Assembly: GCA_020881915.1 (NCBI GenBank)
Contig: JAJFPB010000010.1
Coordinates: 930,001 to 994,000 of the forward strand
From: Paramyrothecium sp. XJ0827
Taxonomy: Eukaryota; Ascomycota; Sordariomycetes; Hypocreales; Stachybotryaceae
Length of the DNA stretch: 64,000 bases
Direction: 5' to 3'
In this document: piece by piece, positions 10,584 to 21,284 of the stretch
Position numbering within the stretch: position 1 is the first letter of the stretch
How the letters are laid out: the number at the start of each line of letters is the position of its first letter
Notes under the pieces: model-generated
The model's database searches: none
Told to the model about the DNA's origin: nothing
The model's input: only the letters and a program-made list of their open reading frames with translations
Position numbers and translations under genes: made by a program

Positions 10584-11560
10584 AACAAGCGAAGAGAACA
10601 AGAATGCGAAACCGATGACACAACTGGCAGGTCAGGTGAGGCCTGCACCGACATTGGAATGTCTCGTAAGATCTTCATTGTCCTTATGAAGCTCGAGTCT
10701 CGCTGCCAAATCCACCGAGACTGCCCGTGCAGCCGAACATTGACAATGACATGGCACACGCTGGCTATTGGGGTTTCGTGGTTTCTCCGAGGCCTGGGTA
10801 AGTCTTCTTCCATTGCCACAAGTTCTCTTGCCTATTGTGATCTGGATTTCCTAAACAAGATCCCTGTCCTGGTCTGGTCGCTAACCCTCAAGGAGAATGG
10901 GCCGTGATGTTGCAACCCAAGCTGCAGTCAAGGCGACTGCCAAGTTCCGTTCCCCCGCGTTCGCCGCAGAGCCAACCCCGCTTTAGATATCTTAAGCTTA
11001 AGCAATCGGGTCCACTGTGATGCTGTCATATCCCGGATGTGACAAGAAGATTGTCGGCCCGTTGCTTGGCCTGGCCGTTGGACAAGCATTGTTGGGTTCG
11101 ACCGATCTTCGGCCCTTACTGCGCCGGCTGCTATGCCCCGCTCGCCCGAGATTAGAGTTGTCCCGAAGACAAGGGTGGCCTGGTCTTTGCAGGGTAGCAA
11201 TTTTGGGTGTGTTGATGGCACAGGCACAGGCATTAGGGATGGCCGGGCCACAGCCCACGGCCTTTCGGCCGAGGAAGCGGCCGAATTCGAAGAAATTTTT
11301 ATCCAATTCGTGGGTTTTCAGAGACTGATGCCGGGTTTCCGGGACAGCAAGTAAGACTAAGCATCTTTCAGCTCGCAGCAAAGGAAACAATTGATGATAC
11401 CTGCAAGTCAGAACAAAGCCCGACCAAAGAACCATCATCCGGTCATTGATGAACATAAGTAGCATGTGATCTTTCCAATGGTCAACTTTCCGAATCCTCA
11501 TCACCCTCGATACAAGGCTCTCACATCTGTGTCCAAGGCCCTGGCCAATATCGACACACC
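10584..11560. promoter_or_regulatory. Shared divergent promoter of the GH43 and GH28 genes
   Basis: 977 bases lie between two divergently transcribed secreted carbohydrase genes. A 200-residue minus-strand ORF crosses it but has no protein-like features. Three CCCCGC hexamers (10953-10958, 10976-10981, 11136-11141) match the CreA/Cre1 consensus SYGGRG on the minus strand. This would fit repression of both genes on glucose. Confidence 0.55.
10953..10981 (-). promoter_or_regulatory. Paired CreA-type sites
   Basis: Two GCGGGG hexamers (read on the minus strand) at 10953-10958 and 10976-10981, 23 bp apart. Closely paired SYGGRG sites are the arrangement usually found functional for the carbon catabolite repressor CreA. 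A third copy is at 11136-11141. Site function is inferred from sequence only. Confidence 0.45.
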
Positions 11561-13159
11561 ATGAGATTCGCGCTTCACCACGTGACCAGGCTTCTGCCAT
11601 TGCTTTCTTCTGTTTCGGCGAAAACCTGCACTATCCCTGCCAATGGTGATGGCTCAGATGATTCGCCTGCTATTGTAGAAGCTTTCGAGAAGTGCGGCTG
11701 CAACTCCAGGATCGAATTTCAGAACACAACATATTACATCCACACTGCCCTTAGCTTCAAGCATCTGAATAATGTCGACATTGACATCAAGGGACACTTG
11801 AAGGCATGATAATCCTGAAACCCTTCCCTATTGATCTCCTTGAGTTGGCTGAAGGCCTCGTCCTGTCAAGACTTACTAACTTTTCATCTTGGCTCTTTTT
11901 ACAGTGGAGCACCGACATTCAGTATTGGTTGAACAATTCTCTACCAATCGGTCCAGGTGAAGACCAGGAAAGCTACCCTCCTGCTGCATGGCAAAATCAG
12001 ACCACCGCGATGATACTTGGTGGGAGGAAGCTTCGCGTGGAAGGCCACGGATATGGCACATTTGACGGTAATGGCCAAGCGTGGTACGACTTCGTTAAAG
12101 GAGAGTCAAACTATCCAAGTACGTGAACGGGTTTGGCGCTCCAAGACATTACTGGCTTTCTCGCTGGCCAACTATGGCAAACATCCCCAGCTTACGTCTT
12201 TTCCAGAACGCCCTCATGCACTCGTCATTACCGCCCGAGATTCTTACCTCCATGGCCTCCGTTTCATACAGCCGCAGATGTGGTAAGTGCTGGATTTTTA
12301 TCACATTTTGCACTTCATTCTCATAAACAAATCCTAAACGGTTAATCAGGACAGTGACCATAGTCGGGTCGAAGAACGTGGTTCTCGAAGACATATTTGT
12401 CAGTGCCGTCAGTAGAAACAGAAATCCGGCACGCAACACCGACGGGGCCAACACGATATTTTCCGATAACATCACTTTCCGACGCTGGGAAATCGAAAAT
12501 GGCGACGACTGCATTGCTGCCAAAACCAACTCAACGAATATTCTGGTCGAAGATTCCATTTTTAGGCACGGTCAGGGGGTTGCTATTGGCAGCATCGGGC
12601 AATACAACGGACGCTTCGAGATTGTGGAAAACGTCACTGTACGTAACATATTGCAGTACCGCTCCAACTATGTCGCTCGCATTAAGACCTGGACCGGCGA
12701 GACAAATGATTACCCACCTAATGGAGGTGGTGGAGGCATTGGATGTGAGTTTGAAAGCCAACTCGCTTGTATAACGCCCAGAGTTTCTAATAGTGCCATT
12801 CTTTTAATGCAGATGCTCGCAACATCACGTGGGAGAACATACGAATCTTCGGCGCCGCCAGAACCCCGTTGACCATCAATCAATGCTATACAAATGTTGA
12901 CAGAGTCGATTGTAACACCTCAAAGTTCGAGATCTACGATATTACCTGGAGGAACATAACGGGCACGCTAAACACCACAAGCTCCTATCCTGATAACCGT
13001 TACGCCGAATTCCAGTGCAGCAAGTCGCAGGATGGGTGTGATCGTTTAAGAATGACGGATGTGAACTTCACATATCTGAACGAAACCTCGGGAAAGGAGG
13101 AACCCGCTTCTGCCATTAGGTGCAGCAACGTGGTTGACCCTGAAGGCTTTACTTGTTAA
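11561..13159 (+). CDS. Secreted GH28 pectinase (exo-rhamnogalacturonan / alpha-L-rhamnosidase RgxB-like)
   Basis: Five exons, 11561-11803, 11905-12118, 12207-12282, 12350-12744 and 12813-13159, give 424 residues. A signal peptide (MRFALHHVTRLLPLLSSVSA) leads into a right-handed beta-helix glycosidase. GH28 active-site blocks are present: NTDG (Asp near 209), GDDC (Asp ~230-231), the His-containing RHGQGVAIGS and ARIKTW. Blocks such as WSTDIQYWLNNSLP, GHGYGTFDGNGQ and RPHALVI resemble the RgxB branch of exo-acting enzymes on rhamnogalacturonan rather than endopolygalacturonases. Intron 1 (11804-11904) appears to be GC-AG (AAG|GCATGA...ACAG), because splicing there joins HLK to WSTDIQ in phase and no GT donor fits. 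Sharing a promoter with the GH43 gene suggests joint attack on branched pectin. Confidence 0.87.
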
Positions 13160-13939
13160 GGTGTTGAGCGGGAGAAGCATTGACAACATCTGACTATTTG
13201 CCCTAAAGCCGGCAGTCAAATATATGATCCTATCCTAACCTCGACTGTATAGCTGTTCAATTCCTGTGTGAAGCCCTGGGTAGCAATGCTCCCTTTCCAT
13301 GTGAATAGTACAATCTCTTCCACACCGTCAAACATCGGCCCGGACGAAGGAGGCTATTCAAACAGTCTCATCTATGTGGTCCCAAAGTGCCCATCTGCTG
13401 TGTTCTGCACCCGATTGGCCTTGCCGCCGCTATGTTGCACGGCATTGTGTACACACTCAAAATTGGAGGTGTCGGCTTCGCTCGGCGAAGACACTTGGTG
13501 CTCGTAAGGTGCTGATGGCCAGCAGCTGAAGAGGGAATTTCCGACTTAGATATCGATGAAGGTTTAGCATCGGTACCCGCACAAGGAGCTACTCAACTGC
13601 CATCTTGCTTTGTAAAGGTCCAGGGCACAATCACGTCCCCGACATCGTCTTAACCCTTTGATATCCAGAGAAAACTTGGTGGCGTTCGTTGTTGACTGGA
13701 AACCCGTACATAGATTGATGGCCGTATCCCTGCGTGAACTTGATTCACAGGCATGGTTCTCGGGTTGTATTTGCTGCTTGAGGCTATCGTCTTGCCATGA
13801 TGCTTTCGATCTTACACCAAATCAAGAACATCAAGCTGATTCAAATCAGACACACCCGTAAGCCCTTCACCAGCCATGAAGCCATGCATGTAACTGAACA
13901 AATTGTCAGTAATCAACAGCTACGACGAGGCGATGATTC
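13160..13939. other. Intergenic between convergent genes
   Basis: About 780 bases between the 3' ends of the GH28 and HET genes. No gene is supported. Confidence 0.5.
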
Positions 13940-15679
13940 TCACCATTCCCCAACAAGGTGGTAGCTACTGTGCTCCGAGCTGAATGGAGAAGATTGTGAC
14001 GTGCGACTCGTGTCGTGCAGAGCAAACAGGACCTCCCCGCCCAATGCCACGACAACGACATCACCGATCTGCGCTGTGGGGTCAACGAGGCCTAGGTTTC
14101 CTTCTTTCGAGATGAAGAAAGACCTTCCATATAAAGCAGCGCGAAGCGCATCTTTCAAGGTTTTGATCAGGGCTCTTGCATTGTCATCCAGAGTCTTTGG
14201 CTGTTGCAAGGAGACCGACCAGGCATTCCACATCTCTTGAACAGCGCTTGGGTCGAGCACTCGAGGCTTCCATCCACTCCCTCCCCTTTCTAGTACTCTG
14301 TCTGAGACTGCGGTCTGCTGAAAAGCTTCGGATGTGGTGGCAAAATCCCTGCTTGGGGAAACAGACATCTTCAAGACTTGTCTCTTGAGCTTCGCCAGCT
14401 TATTGAACAGAGTCTTGCTGTTAGAGAAGTCGCTCTGCTGGAAAGGGCTGGAGAGCCACTCAATGCAGTCAAGTACTTTCCCCTTTACACTCAGGACATC
14501 ATCATGTATATGAGCCTGGGCGGGATAGCCACCAGCAGCCGCATACCTCTTACTGCACAGTAAGTACCGCTCTCCGTGCATTGTAGTCCAGTCGGGACAC
14601 CAGCTTGGCAATTCCAGAGTGCCACATGTCCCTCTATTATGGTGGCTGAGAATTTCCAGAGTACCAGAATAGTCAATGATGGCCTGGACAACATCTTTGA
14701 ACAAGTTTCGGGCTGAATGGCTGTAGTTTGGCTCCAGTACTGGATTTTCGCCGATAAGTCGGAATAGGCTGAACACTTTATCTCTGGGGTCGGAAGCCTT
14801 GAAAGCTCGGGACCGGTAGAGAACGTCAAGCGGTCCAGCGAATAGGACTTTCCTAGGAAGCTGATACTGCCGACGAATCGTCAATAGGTGGCTTATCGGC
14901 GTCGACGCAATCTGCGTGACCATGGGCAAATAGGATTGAGGCACTATTGCAGTGTACCTGAAGTCAAGTAAATACTCCATTGCTTGGTTGAAGTCGTCGC
15001 CACCGAGTCTGGCCTGCCCGCAGAGAAATGTAACGCGGCGCGCTACTGCATACTCTTGGATTATCCACGCCCGGTCCCACCAAGGACGACGCATCAGTTG
15101 ACGAAGAGCTCTCCAGTGTGCTGACTGTCGTTCATCTTGTAAAAGCTTCAGGATCTGGGCGTGCCTTGCTTCGCTCTCCGCCGGTAGGCAGGACAACTCG
15201 AAAAGAAGATGCAACGCCTGGTCACTGTTGTCGCGAGATTCTCCTAGAAATACAATGACGCTGCGCGCATTCTCGTACACGGCCCACATCCTTCGTACGT
15301 ATTTGTTAACTTCGGAGATGTCGGCCTGGTTGATGCACAGAGCATCAATCCACAGAAGTCGACGGCTGTTCGGCCTTCGAAGATGATGCAGCGCAGACTC
15401 CAAGTTCCTTGTGATGCTGAAAGGTTGACCGCCCAGACTGACCGAAGACATTACGGTCGGGTCTCCCCAAGTGTAGGATAAGGCTTCATAAGTGCCGCCA
15501 ATATCTCCCAGGTGAGACTGAACAAGCTCACATCTCAGCGGCTGGGTGCCTTTTCCGGCTTCAAGGGCGAGACATCGGATGCCCCAGCTCTTCGGTGATG
15601 AGACGTCTTCTGAAGATTGAGGGAAATCCTCAAGCGGGGCATAAATGCCCGCGGCGAGAGCCGGACTGATTTCGTTCAT
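13940..15679 (-). CDS. HET domain protein (heterokaryon incompatibility type)
   Basis: A single-exon frame of 579 residues with a complete HET domain at residues ~63-215: YEALSYTWGDP, LLWIDALCINQAD, VIVFLGESRDNS and WWDRAWIIQEYAVARRVTF. These blocks identify PF06985 proteins of the HET-6 type. The C-terminal ~360 residues contain DPRDKVFSLFRL and LPSWCPDW, which recur in this family, and end with a segment (LVDPTAQIGDVVVVALGG) typical of HET proteins. HET proteins act in allorecognition and programmed cell death, though most paralogues are untested. No disruption is seen. With the partial gene at the left edge, the window carries two unrelated HET members ~12 kb apart. Confidence 0.9.
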   Translation of the reverse strand: MNEISPALAAGIYAPLEDFPQSSEDVSSPKSWGIRCLALEAGKGTQPLRCELVQSHLGDIGGTYEALSYTWGDPTVMSSVSLGGQPFSITRNLESALHHLRRPNSRRLLWIDALCINQADISEVNKYVRRMWAVYENARSVIVFLGESRDNSDQALHLLFELSCLPAESEARHAQILKLLQDERQSAHWRALRQLMRRPWWDRAWIIQEYAVARRVTFLCGQARLGGDDFNQAMEYLLDFRYTAIVPQSYLPMVTQIASTPISHLLTIRRQYQLPRKVLFAGPLDVLYRSRAFKASDPRDKVFSLFRLIGENPVLEPNYSHSARNLFKDVVQAIIDYSGTLEILSHHNRGTCGTLELPSWCPDWTTMHGERYLLCSKRYAAAGGYPAQAHIHDDVLSVKGKVLDCIEWLSSPFQQSDFSNSKTLFNKLAKLKRQVLKMSVSPSRDFATTSEAFQQTAVSDRVLERGGSGWKPRVLDPSAVQEMWNAWSVSLQQPKTLDDNARALIKTLKDALRAALYGRSFFISKEGNLGLVDPTAQIGDVVVVALGGEVLFALHDTSRTSQSSPFSSEHSSYHLVGEW

Positions 15680-16709
15680 TAGGCGAGTCTTTGGTCATCA
15701 AGCCGCCCAGTCGAGCGTGGCGTTCGAGAGACCGTGTTGAAGAGGCCGGCCCGAACAAAGACTGAAGTGGATCCTTTGGGTGGATCCTTTGGGCACTTCC
15801 TCCTCCTGCAGGGCAGGTTGAATTTGGTTCAATTTTTGTGGATTGGGTCTTCGTGCTAGAGAGATTGCCTCTTGCAGTCAATCGACAGGGCAAAGACGCT
15901 TGGCGCGTAATATGGTGAATGTGGCAGGTTCCGCAACACTTCTTCGCTGGAGGAAAATGGTCATTCATTCCTTTTCTTCCCCAAATCGCGACCGTGGTAC
16001 GGCATCAAGATGACATGCTGAGAACAAACGAGTCCACATCAGCAGAGGCGATAATCCTTCAGCTGCCCCTCCCCCTTTAAGCCCCTTGTTCCAGATTGTT
16101 GTGTGTGGGGTAGCTGACTGTTACTATTTATGTCACCACACAAGTTCAGAGTATCTTTTTCACGTTGTTTGCAATTTGGTTCGAGTTTTTCTGCTGGTAC
16201 CAAAGCATTCCATGATGATTAAAATATTGCTGCACCTGACTATAACACTACAGCAGTGGTCTTTACTTCTTAGAATGGATTATGTTGAATCGTCCCGGCA
16301 CTGTAGTTGTTTCGCTTAGCTAGGTAGTGAGCGGCGAGTAAAATAACTTACCCGGCCTGCAAAACGTTCTGTCTTCAATAGCAACCTCCGGGAATTATAA
16401 AGAAATAAATTTAAAACATAACAATTTTGAGGTACAATTAATGCTGTCTTAGATAATTTTTTGAAGATTTATCTTGTAGGATTCTAGCAGACCTATCTAT
16501 TTTAGAAGTTGCTGCTTAACCTATGGTTTATGTGCCAACTGTTCTGGCTAGGGCTAGCTATGCATCTAACAAGACAGACACCTCGTGACAGCCTGATGCT
16601 CTCCGCAACAAAACTCATCGGAAGCTGACTGTTTATTTGGTAGCATGCTCGCACCTGAAAGCCAGGTAAATGGCCGCAACTAGAAGTTACGCCGCCAGCG
16701 CCGGTTGAT
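15680..16709. other. Intergenic, AT-rich centre and a 13-nt tandem repeat
   Basis: About 1 kb with no gene. A 13-nt unit TGGATCCTTTGGG is duplicated in tandem at 15768-15793, just upstream of the HET gene. The segment ~16375-16500 is clearly AT-rich compared with its surroundings and could be an eroded or RIP-affected sequence, but no element ends are visible. Confidence 0.5.
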
Positions 16710-18448
16710 CTATGCACTTTGCTGCTTCTCTATCTCTTCTCTTTCATAATCCATCTTCGCAACGATTTGCGTCTTCTCTTTCCTCAACTGATCAGCTAGA
16801 TCAACTTGGTTGTTTGCGTCTCTGCGCCGCAGCTGGTTGTATACCGTCTTCATGGTGGATTGAGCGAACAGGGCATCCATATCCTCAAGCATCACACCTG
16901 CGTCCAGTTAGCGAATCCTCCTGTGAAGCATCATAGAAAACCCACCTTTAGTTTCCGGCACGCAGAAAAACGCCCAGATTCCCATCCCGATTACAAAGCT
17001 TCCGAACATGAAGTAGGTACCGTAGCCAAGGTCAGTAATCATGTATGGCGTGGATCGCGCAATGATGAAAGAGCCCAACCAAGTGACGGCGGTTGTAATG
17101 GCCACGCACAGCATACGAATGTCGAGGGGGAAAATCTCGGATGCATAAGTCCACGTAATTCCCTGCCACGTGGCACAAATGATGAAAGCATTGAAGTAAA
17201 CACAAACCATGGCTAGGTAGCCCCAACCATCACGTTGCGTGTCTCCAGCCGCAGAAGCAGTTGCAGGGTCAGCTCTGAGCACATAGCCTCCAAGGTAGAA
17301 CATAGGTATGCACCCTAAAACAGCGCCCCAGATTAGGCCCTTGCGACGACCCACTCGCTCCACGACCACAAAGGTGAATGTTATCATGCCGAAGGTCTTG
17401 AAGCAGCCATACAGCCCGGTACTGAAGAGCTTGGTGCTTGTCCCAACAATGCCCAACGTCTCAAAAATGCGAGGCGCATAATAAGTCAAGATGTTAACTC
17501 CGTTGAAGCTTTGCAGAAACATCAGTGCCATACCGATGGCCATTCTGTTGCGGACGCCTTTGTGGAAGAGCTTTTTGAACTGCTGCTTACGGCTCATCTG
17601 GAGGGTACTTCGCTGCTCTACCTGAAGACGGATCTCACTGATCTCTTGACGAATATAGGCATGGTCCGCTGGAAGACGACGGATACGCGTGAGCACAGCT
17701 TCTGCTTCCTCGAACCTATCCATGCGAGCCAGCCATCGAGGGGACTCTGGACAGATCAGCAGCCCAAAGGCGAGAAGAATGCCAGGAGCTAGCTGCAACG
17801 CCATGGGGATGGTCCATTGGGCGATGGAATTATTCGAAATGGTCTGCGATGTTGCATAGTTAATCCAAAAACCTAGCATACCACCACCCTGCGAGGCAAT
17901 CTCGAAGATGCCCACGAGCCGTCCTCGGATAGAGGGTGGAGCGGTCTCGGAGATGTACACGGGCACGCACATGGACGTGGAACCAATACCGAGTCCAGCG
18001 ATTGCCCGCCCGGCCACAATTAATGCCATGTTACCGCGAGCTGCGGTCATGAGTGTGCCTCCAAGGAGGAACACACATGCAGCGCACAAAATTGTGATCC
18101 GGCGGCCAAAGCGCTCTGCTGCTGGAAACGTGATCAAGGCGCCAAAGAAGCAGCCGGCTTGAAATGTGGAGACGATGTTGCCTTGGATCGTGTCTCTCTC
18201 AGTTTGTGGCATATCCACCATGTTAAAGTCTCGGCGGAAAGAATCCAATGCCATAGTGCCGCCTATTACTGCCGTGTCGTATCCCACTAACCAAAGTTAA
18301 TAGAGTGCAACATGAGTGAAGAGAGCTGGGCATCTGACGTACTGGCCAAGGCTGACATTGACGCGACAAGGGCAATCCAGTGGATATACCAGTTTCGGAC
18401 CTCGGGAGGGTCCGCAGTGCCCTGAGCATGAGTACTGAGCCATCCCAT
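16710..18448 (-). CDS. MFS sugar / quinate-type transporter
   Basis: Three exons, 18448-18343, 18286-16946 and 16897-16710, give 544 residues. The start MGWLSTHAQGTADPPEV is followed by a helix that joins across intron 1 to MGYDTAVIGGT, the first-helix signature of sugar porters (PF00083). Further family marks are AERFGRRITIL, RAIAGLGIGSTSMCVPVYISE, PESPRWLARM, FNGVNILTYYAPRIFE, VERVGRRKGL and the end of helix 12, VPETKG, which intron 2 splits from VMLEDMDALF. The residues agree with fungal quinate permease-like carriers, but hexose or polyol transport is equally possible. The protein should sit in the plasma membrane with 12 helices and import by proton symport. The Lys/Glu-rich C-terminal tail (~50 residues) is cytosolic. 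Confidence 0.9.
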
Positions 18449-21284
18449 GATTAAATCTATGGGAAGTCGCAAAGAGGAGGAAGAGACTTGCACAAAGAAA
18501 GCTCAAGAGGAGCAACTATACAGAAAGGAGGTAGATTGCCAGGAAACTGTTTCGTCAGACCCGGGGGCTTTACGGCGCTTTAAGTACCACTTAAGCCGGC
18601 GGCCGACATGACATTTCCGCTGGACTTTTCGGTTTGAGGCCGGCTGGTGGCCGATCATCAGCCGGATATTGCATTGCCAAGCATGGTTAACAGGGGTCAC
18701 GACTCCTCCCAGATTCACCGGATTGGAAGATTGTTATGATCGTTATCCATATGTGATCACCCCGCGTCGGGTACCCCGCGTTCCAAGGCCGAACCTGTGG
18801 AGCGCTGACTTGCTAAGCATACTCTTGGCCAACGGAAAAGCTTGAGATTGATTCAGTCGTAAGGCCAAGACACGGACCCTTGACTCGGTTTGTGAGGCAA
18901 CGACGCACGGTAGTTGCACAAGAAGGCGCAGCAAGATGACTACTGCTGCAGGTTGGCAACAATGCAACCAAATCAGGGAATCGAGAGCTCTGCGGAAGCC
19001 AAGACTCGTTAGCAGAGGGCGATCTTGAGGTTCTGACTGGTAGATATGTGAAGTGCCGAGACTTGAGTGCCCCATATACCAACCGCTTGCAGACCTTTAT
19101 CATAGTCAGATGCTCTATACAGCTGTGTTGGACTCCACAGACTAACTAGTGTGATGCAGGTTGTCTGCAATCGCTTTAACAACGAGCCATGTAACAGATG
19201 CCAGGCTGCAGGGAAACGACTCCAATTGCTAGCTTGACATCCGTTCTCAATTCAAGTCGGAGAGCGAGATGTGAGGGGCAGGGTAGCTTATCCTGTTGTC
19301 GTCCTTAAATCAGCCAGGGTTCCTCCATCTCTCCAAGTATTGTGATCTCCGTGAAATCTGGCCCGGCACCTCTTCCGGGGTGTTGGAGGTGGTATGTCGG
19401 TCTTATCGAGTCTCCACAACTTGTTTGTAACCTTACCTATATCGGCGCTCTTTTCACATCAGGGCCACCATCAGAAATGCATTCAGGGTTGTGATCGCTA
19501 TTGGGAACCCTTAAGGAACTTCTCTGCCATAGTCATCACAGGCCGCACAACAAGCCTCCTGCAGGAAGCGGAAAGATTCAGCGAGGTATCGATGGCCGCG
19601 GGTTACAGCGAGTGTGATGTGTAGATGTGACAAAATGGACAACTCCATGAGCACTCGTGAGGCTAAGATTCCTGTTGTAAAAGATGGCAGCCTTCAAGGT
19701 CAAGGCTTTTGAGCTCAATGTCCAGTCAGGATGGCTCGTACCCAACTTTCCGTCAAACACATTGGGGCACCGACTACTGAAATACCTCCAGACATGAAGT
19801 TTCCTTATATGCCGTCAAACGGTTAGCAGAAAAGCAGACACCGTAAAATAGAAAAATAACTAATGATCACAAGTTACTATGTAGTTATATCTTAATATGT
19901 CATAGCTTCTATACAAAAATTAAATTGAATAATCTTCTAATATGAAATCATTTATACTTTTCTGATTTAAGTCCTCTTAAATGAATGACAATTTCCTTTA
20001 ACATTATTATATAGCAAGTTGAACCTTTACGGTGCTTTTTTTTTTTTTTTTTCCTTTTGGGCGAACTGCCGGCTGCATCAATGGTCCTGCTTGTGGTAAA
20101 TACATATCCAGACACATAGCACCAAAGACTTATGCAGCATCTGCGAGAATAAAATGAAGAGCCCGGCGAATGCAACTGCCCTACTGCTTTTTCCAGAGGT
20201 CAACTACTGCTTTGCCTTTCTGACAAATGCCCGATTTTACAAGGCTGCAGTCATAATTCTCGGAAGTTCGATTCTCTGCGCACTTGGCCGTGGCTCTGAT
20301 CTTACCCGATAGAAACAAATCGTCTCACTAACTAGAATACTATAGATAGGAAAATGTTCTCATTGGCGTCCTGGCGTTCGAACGTTCACGAAGTCCTCTG
20401 CTCTTTGGGAGATGATCCAAAAATTTGTCACCGCATGGTAAAAGTTCGTCTTCAATATTGAAATGCCCTGAGCAGATCTAAACAGGGCTGAACTTGCAAA
20501 ATGCACATACTATCCGTAGGCCTAGATGTTCATAAATAAATAAAAGGTTTGGCTATCTTGTCGTCTATTGGCTTCATTTGTTGGTCATGAAGAACACATC
20601 TTAGCGCATCCTGCATTGCGTGATAGGCTGCTAGCCGAGGTGATATTTGACGGGCCGTTTAAGACGTATTGGGTTAGATCAGAAGCCTTGTCATTGCTAG
20701 ATCATTGTGTGTTAAATTGGATGCGACGCCGAGGAGGATTGTTTATCAGGCCTTCGGAGTTGAACGGAAAACCGATGATATGATCCCGTACCCAGCCAAG
20801 GATTGTGCTTGCAGCCTGGCTTGGATCTACACTTCAAAAGGGTCCAACTAATCATTAAATATACGAGGAATTACCTATCCGCTCTTCCCGTCCCTGCACG
20901 TCAGTGGTTTAGCGGTCAGGCACAGGCAAAGACCAGAGGCAACAGCCAAGCAAAATGGCAGTTGAATAGCTCCGTGTGCGGGTACCGGTGCTAACAAGCT
21001 GCCTATTTGAATCTGGTGAGGTTGCTGCAAGTACCATTAATTGGTCAACTGACCTCGTATTCCGCCTCCCCTGAAGACGCAGAAGAGGGGCGCACAAAGC
21101 AATATGATTCGTCCTGAGTCAGTGCTCTTACTATAGGAGGACCCTGTTATCAATCGGGCCCTAGAAGAATCAATGTTGCGCGATGGACTTCTGTTCATAC
21201 TTATATGTCGGGGCCAACCCCGACGCAGTCCTTGTGGCGCGTCCTTCTCGACAGCTCCCAATCGCCAAGACGTGAACAGCCAAA
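18449..21284. other. 2.8-kb gene-free region with AT-rich island and T17 tract
   Basis: No ORF here looks like a protein apart from a 71-codon frame at 20568-20783 with ordinary amino-acid composition, which I cannot assign. Positions ~19830-20060 are strongly AT-rich and contain an uninterrupted run of 17 T at 20036-20052. The right end must include the promoter of the subtilase gene. It may be the remains of an old insertion, but terminal repeats are not visible. Confidence 0.5.

Noticed and set aside
10998..11600. 200-residue minus-strand ORF in the GH43/GH28 promoter
   Set aside because: Overlaps the GH28 signal peptide exon and has no protein-like pattern.
12640..12657. 18-nt GTACGT...CAG segment in GH28 exon 4
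   Set aside because: Too short for an intron, and translation through it matches the family spacing.
20266..20274. GTTCGATTC, like a tRNA B box
   Set aside because: No matching A box upstream and no acceptor or T-arm pairing.
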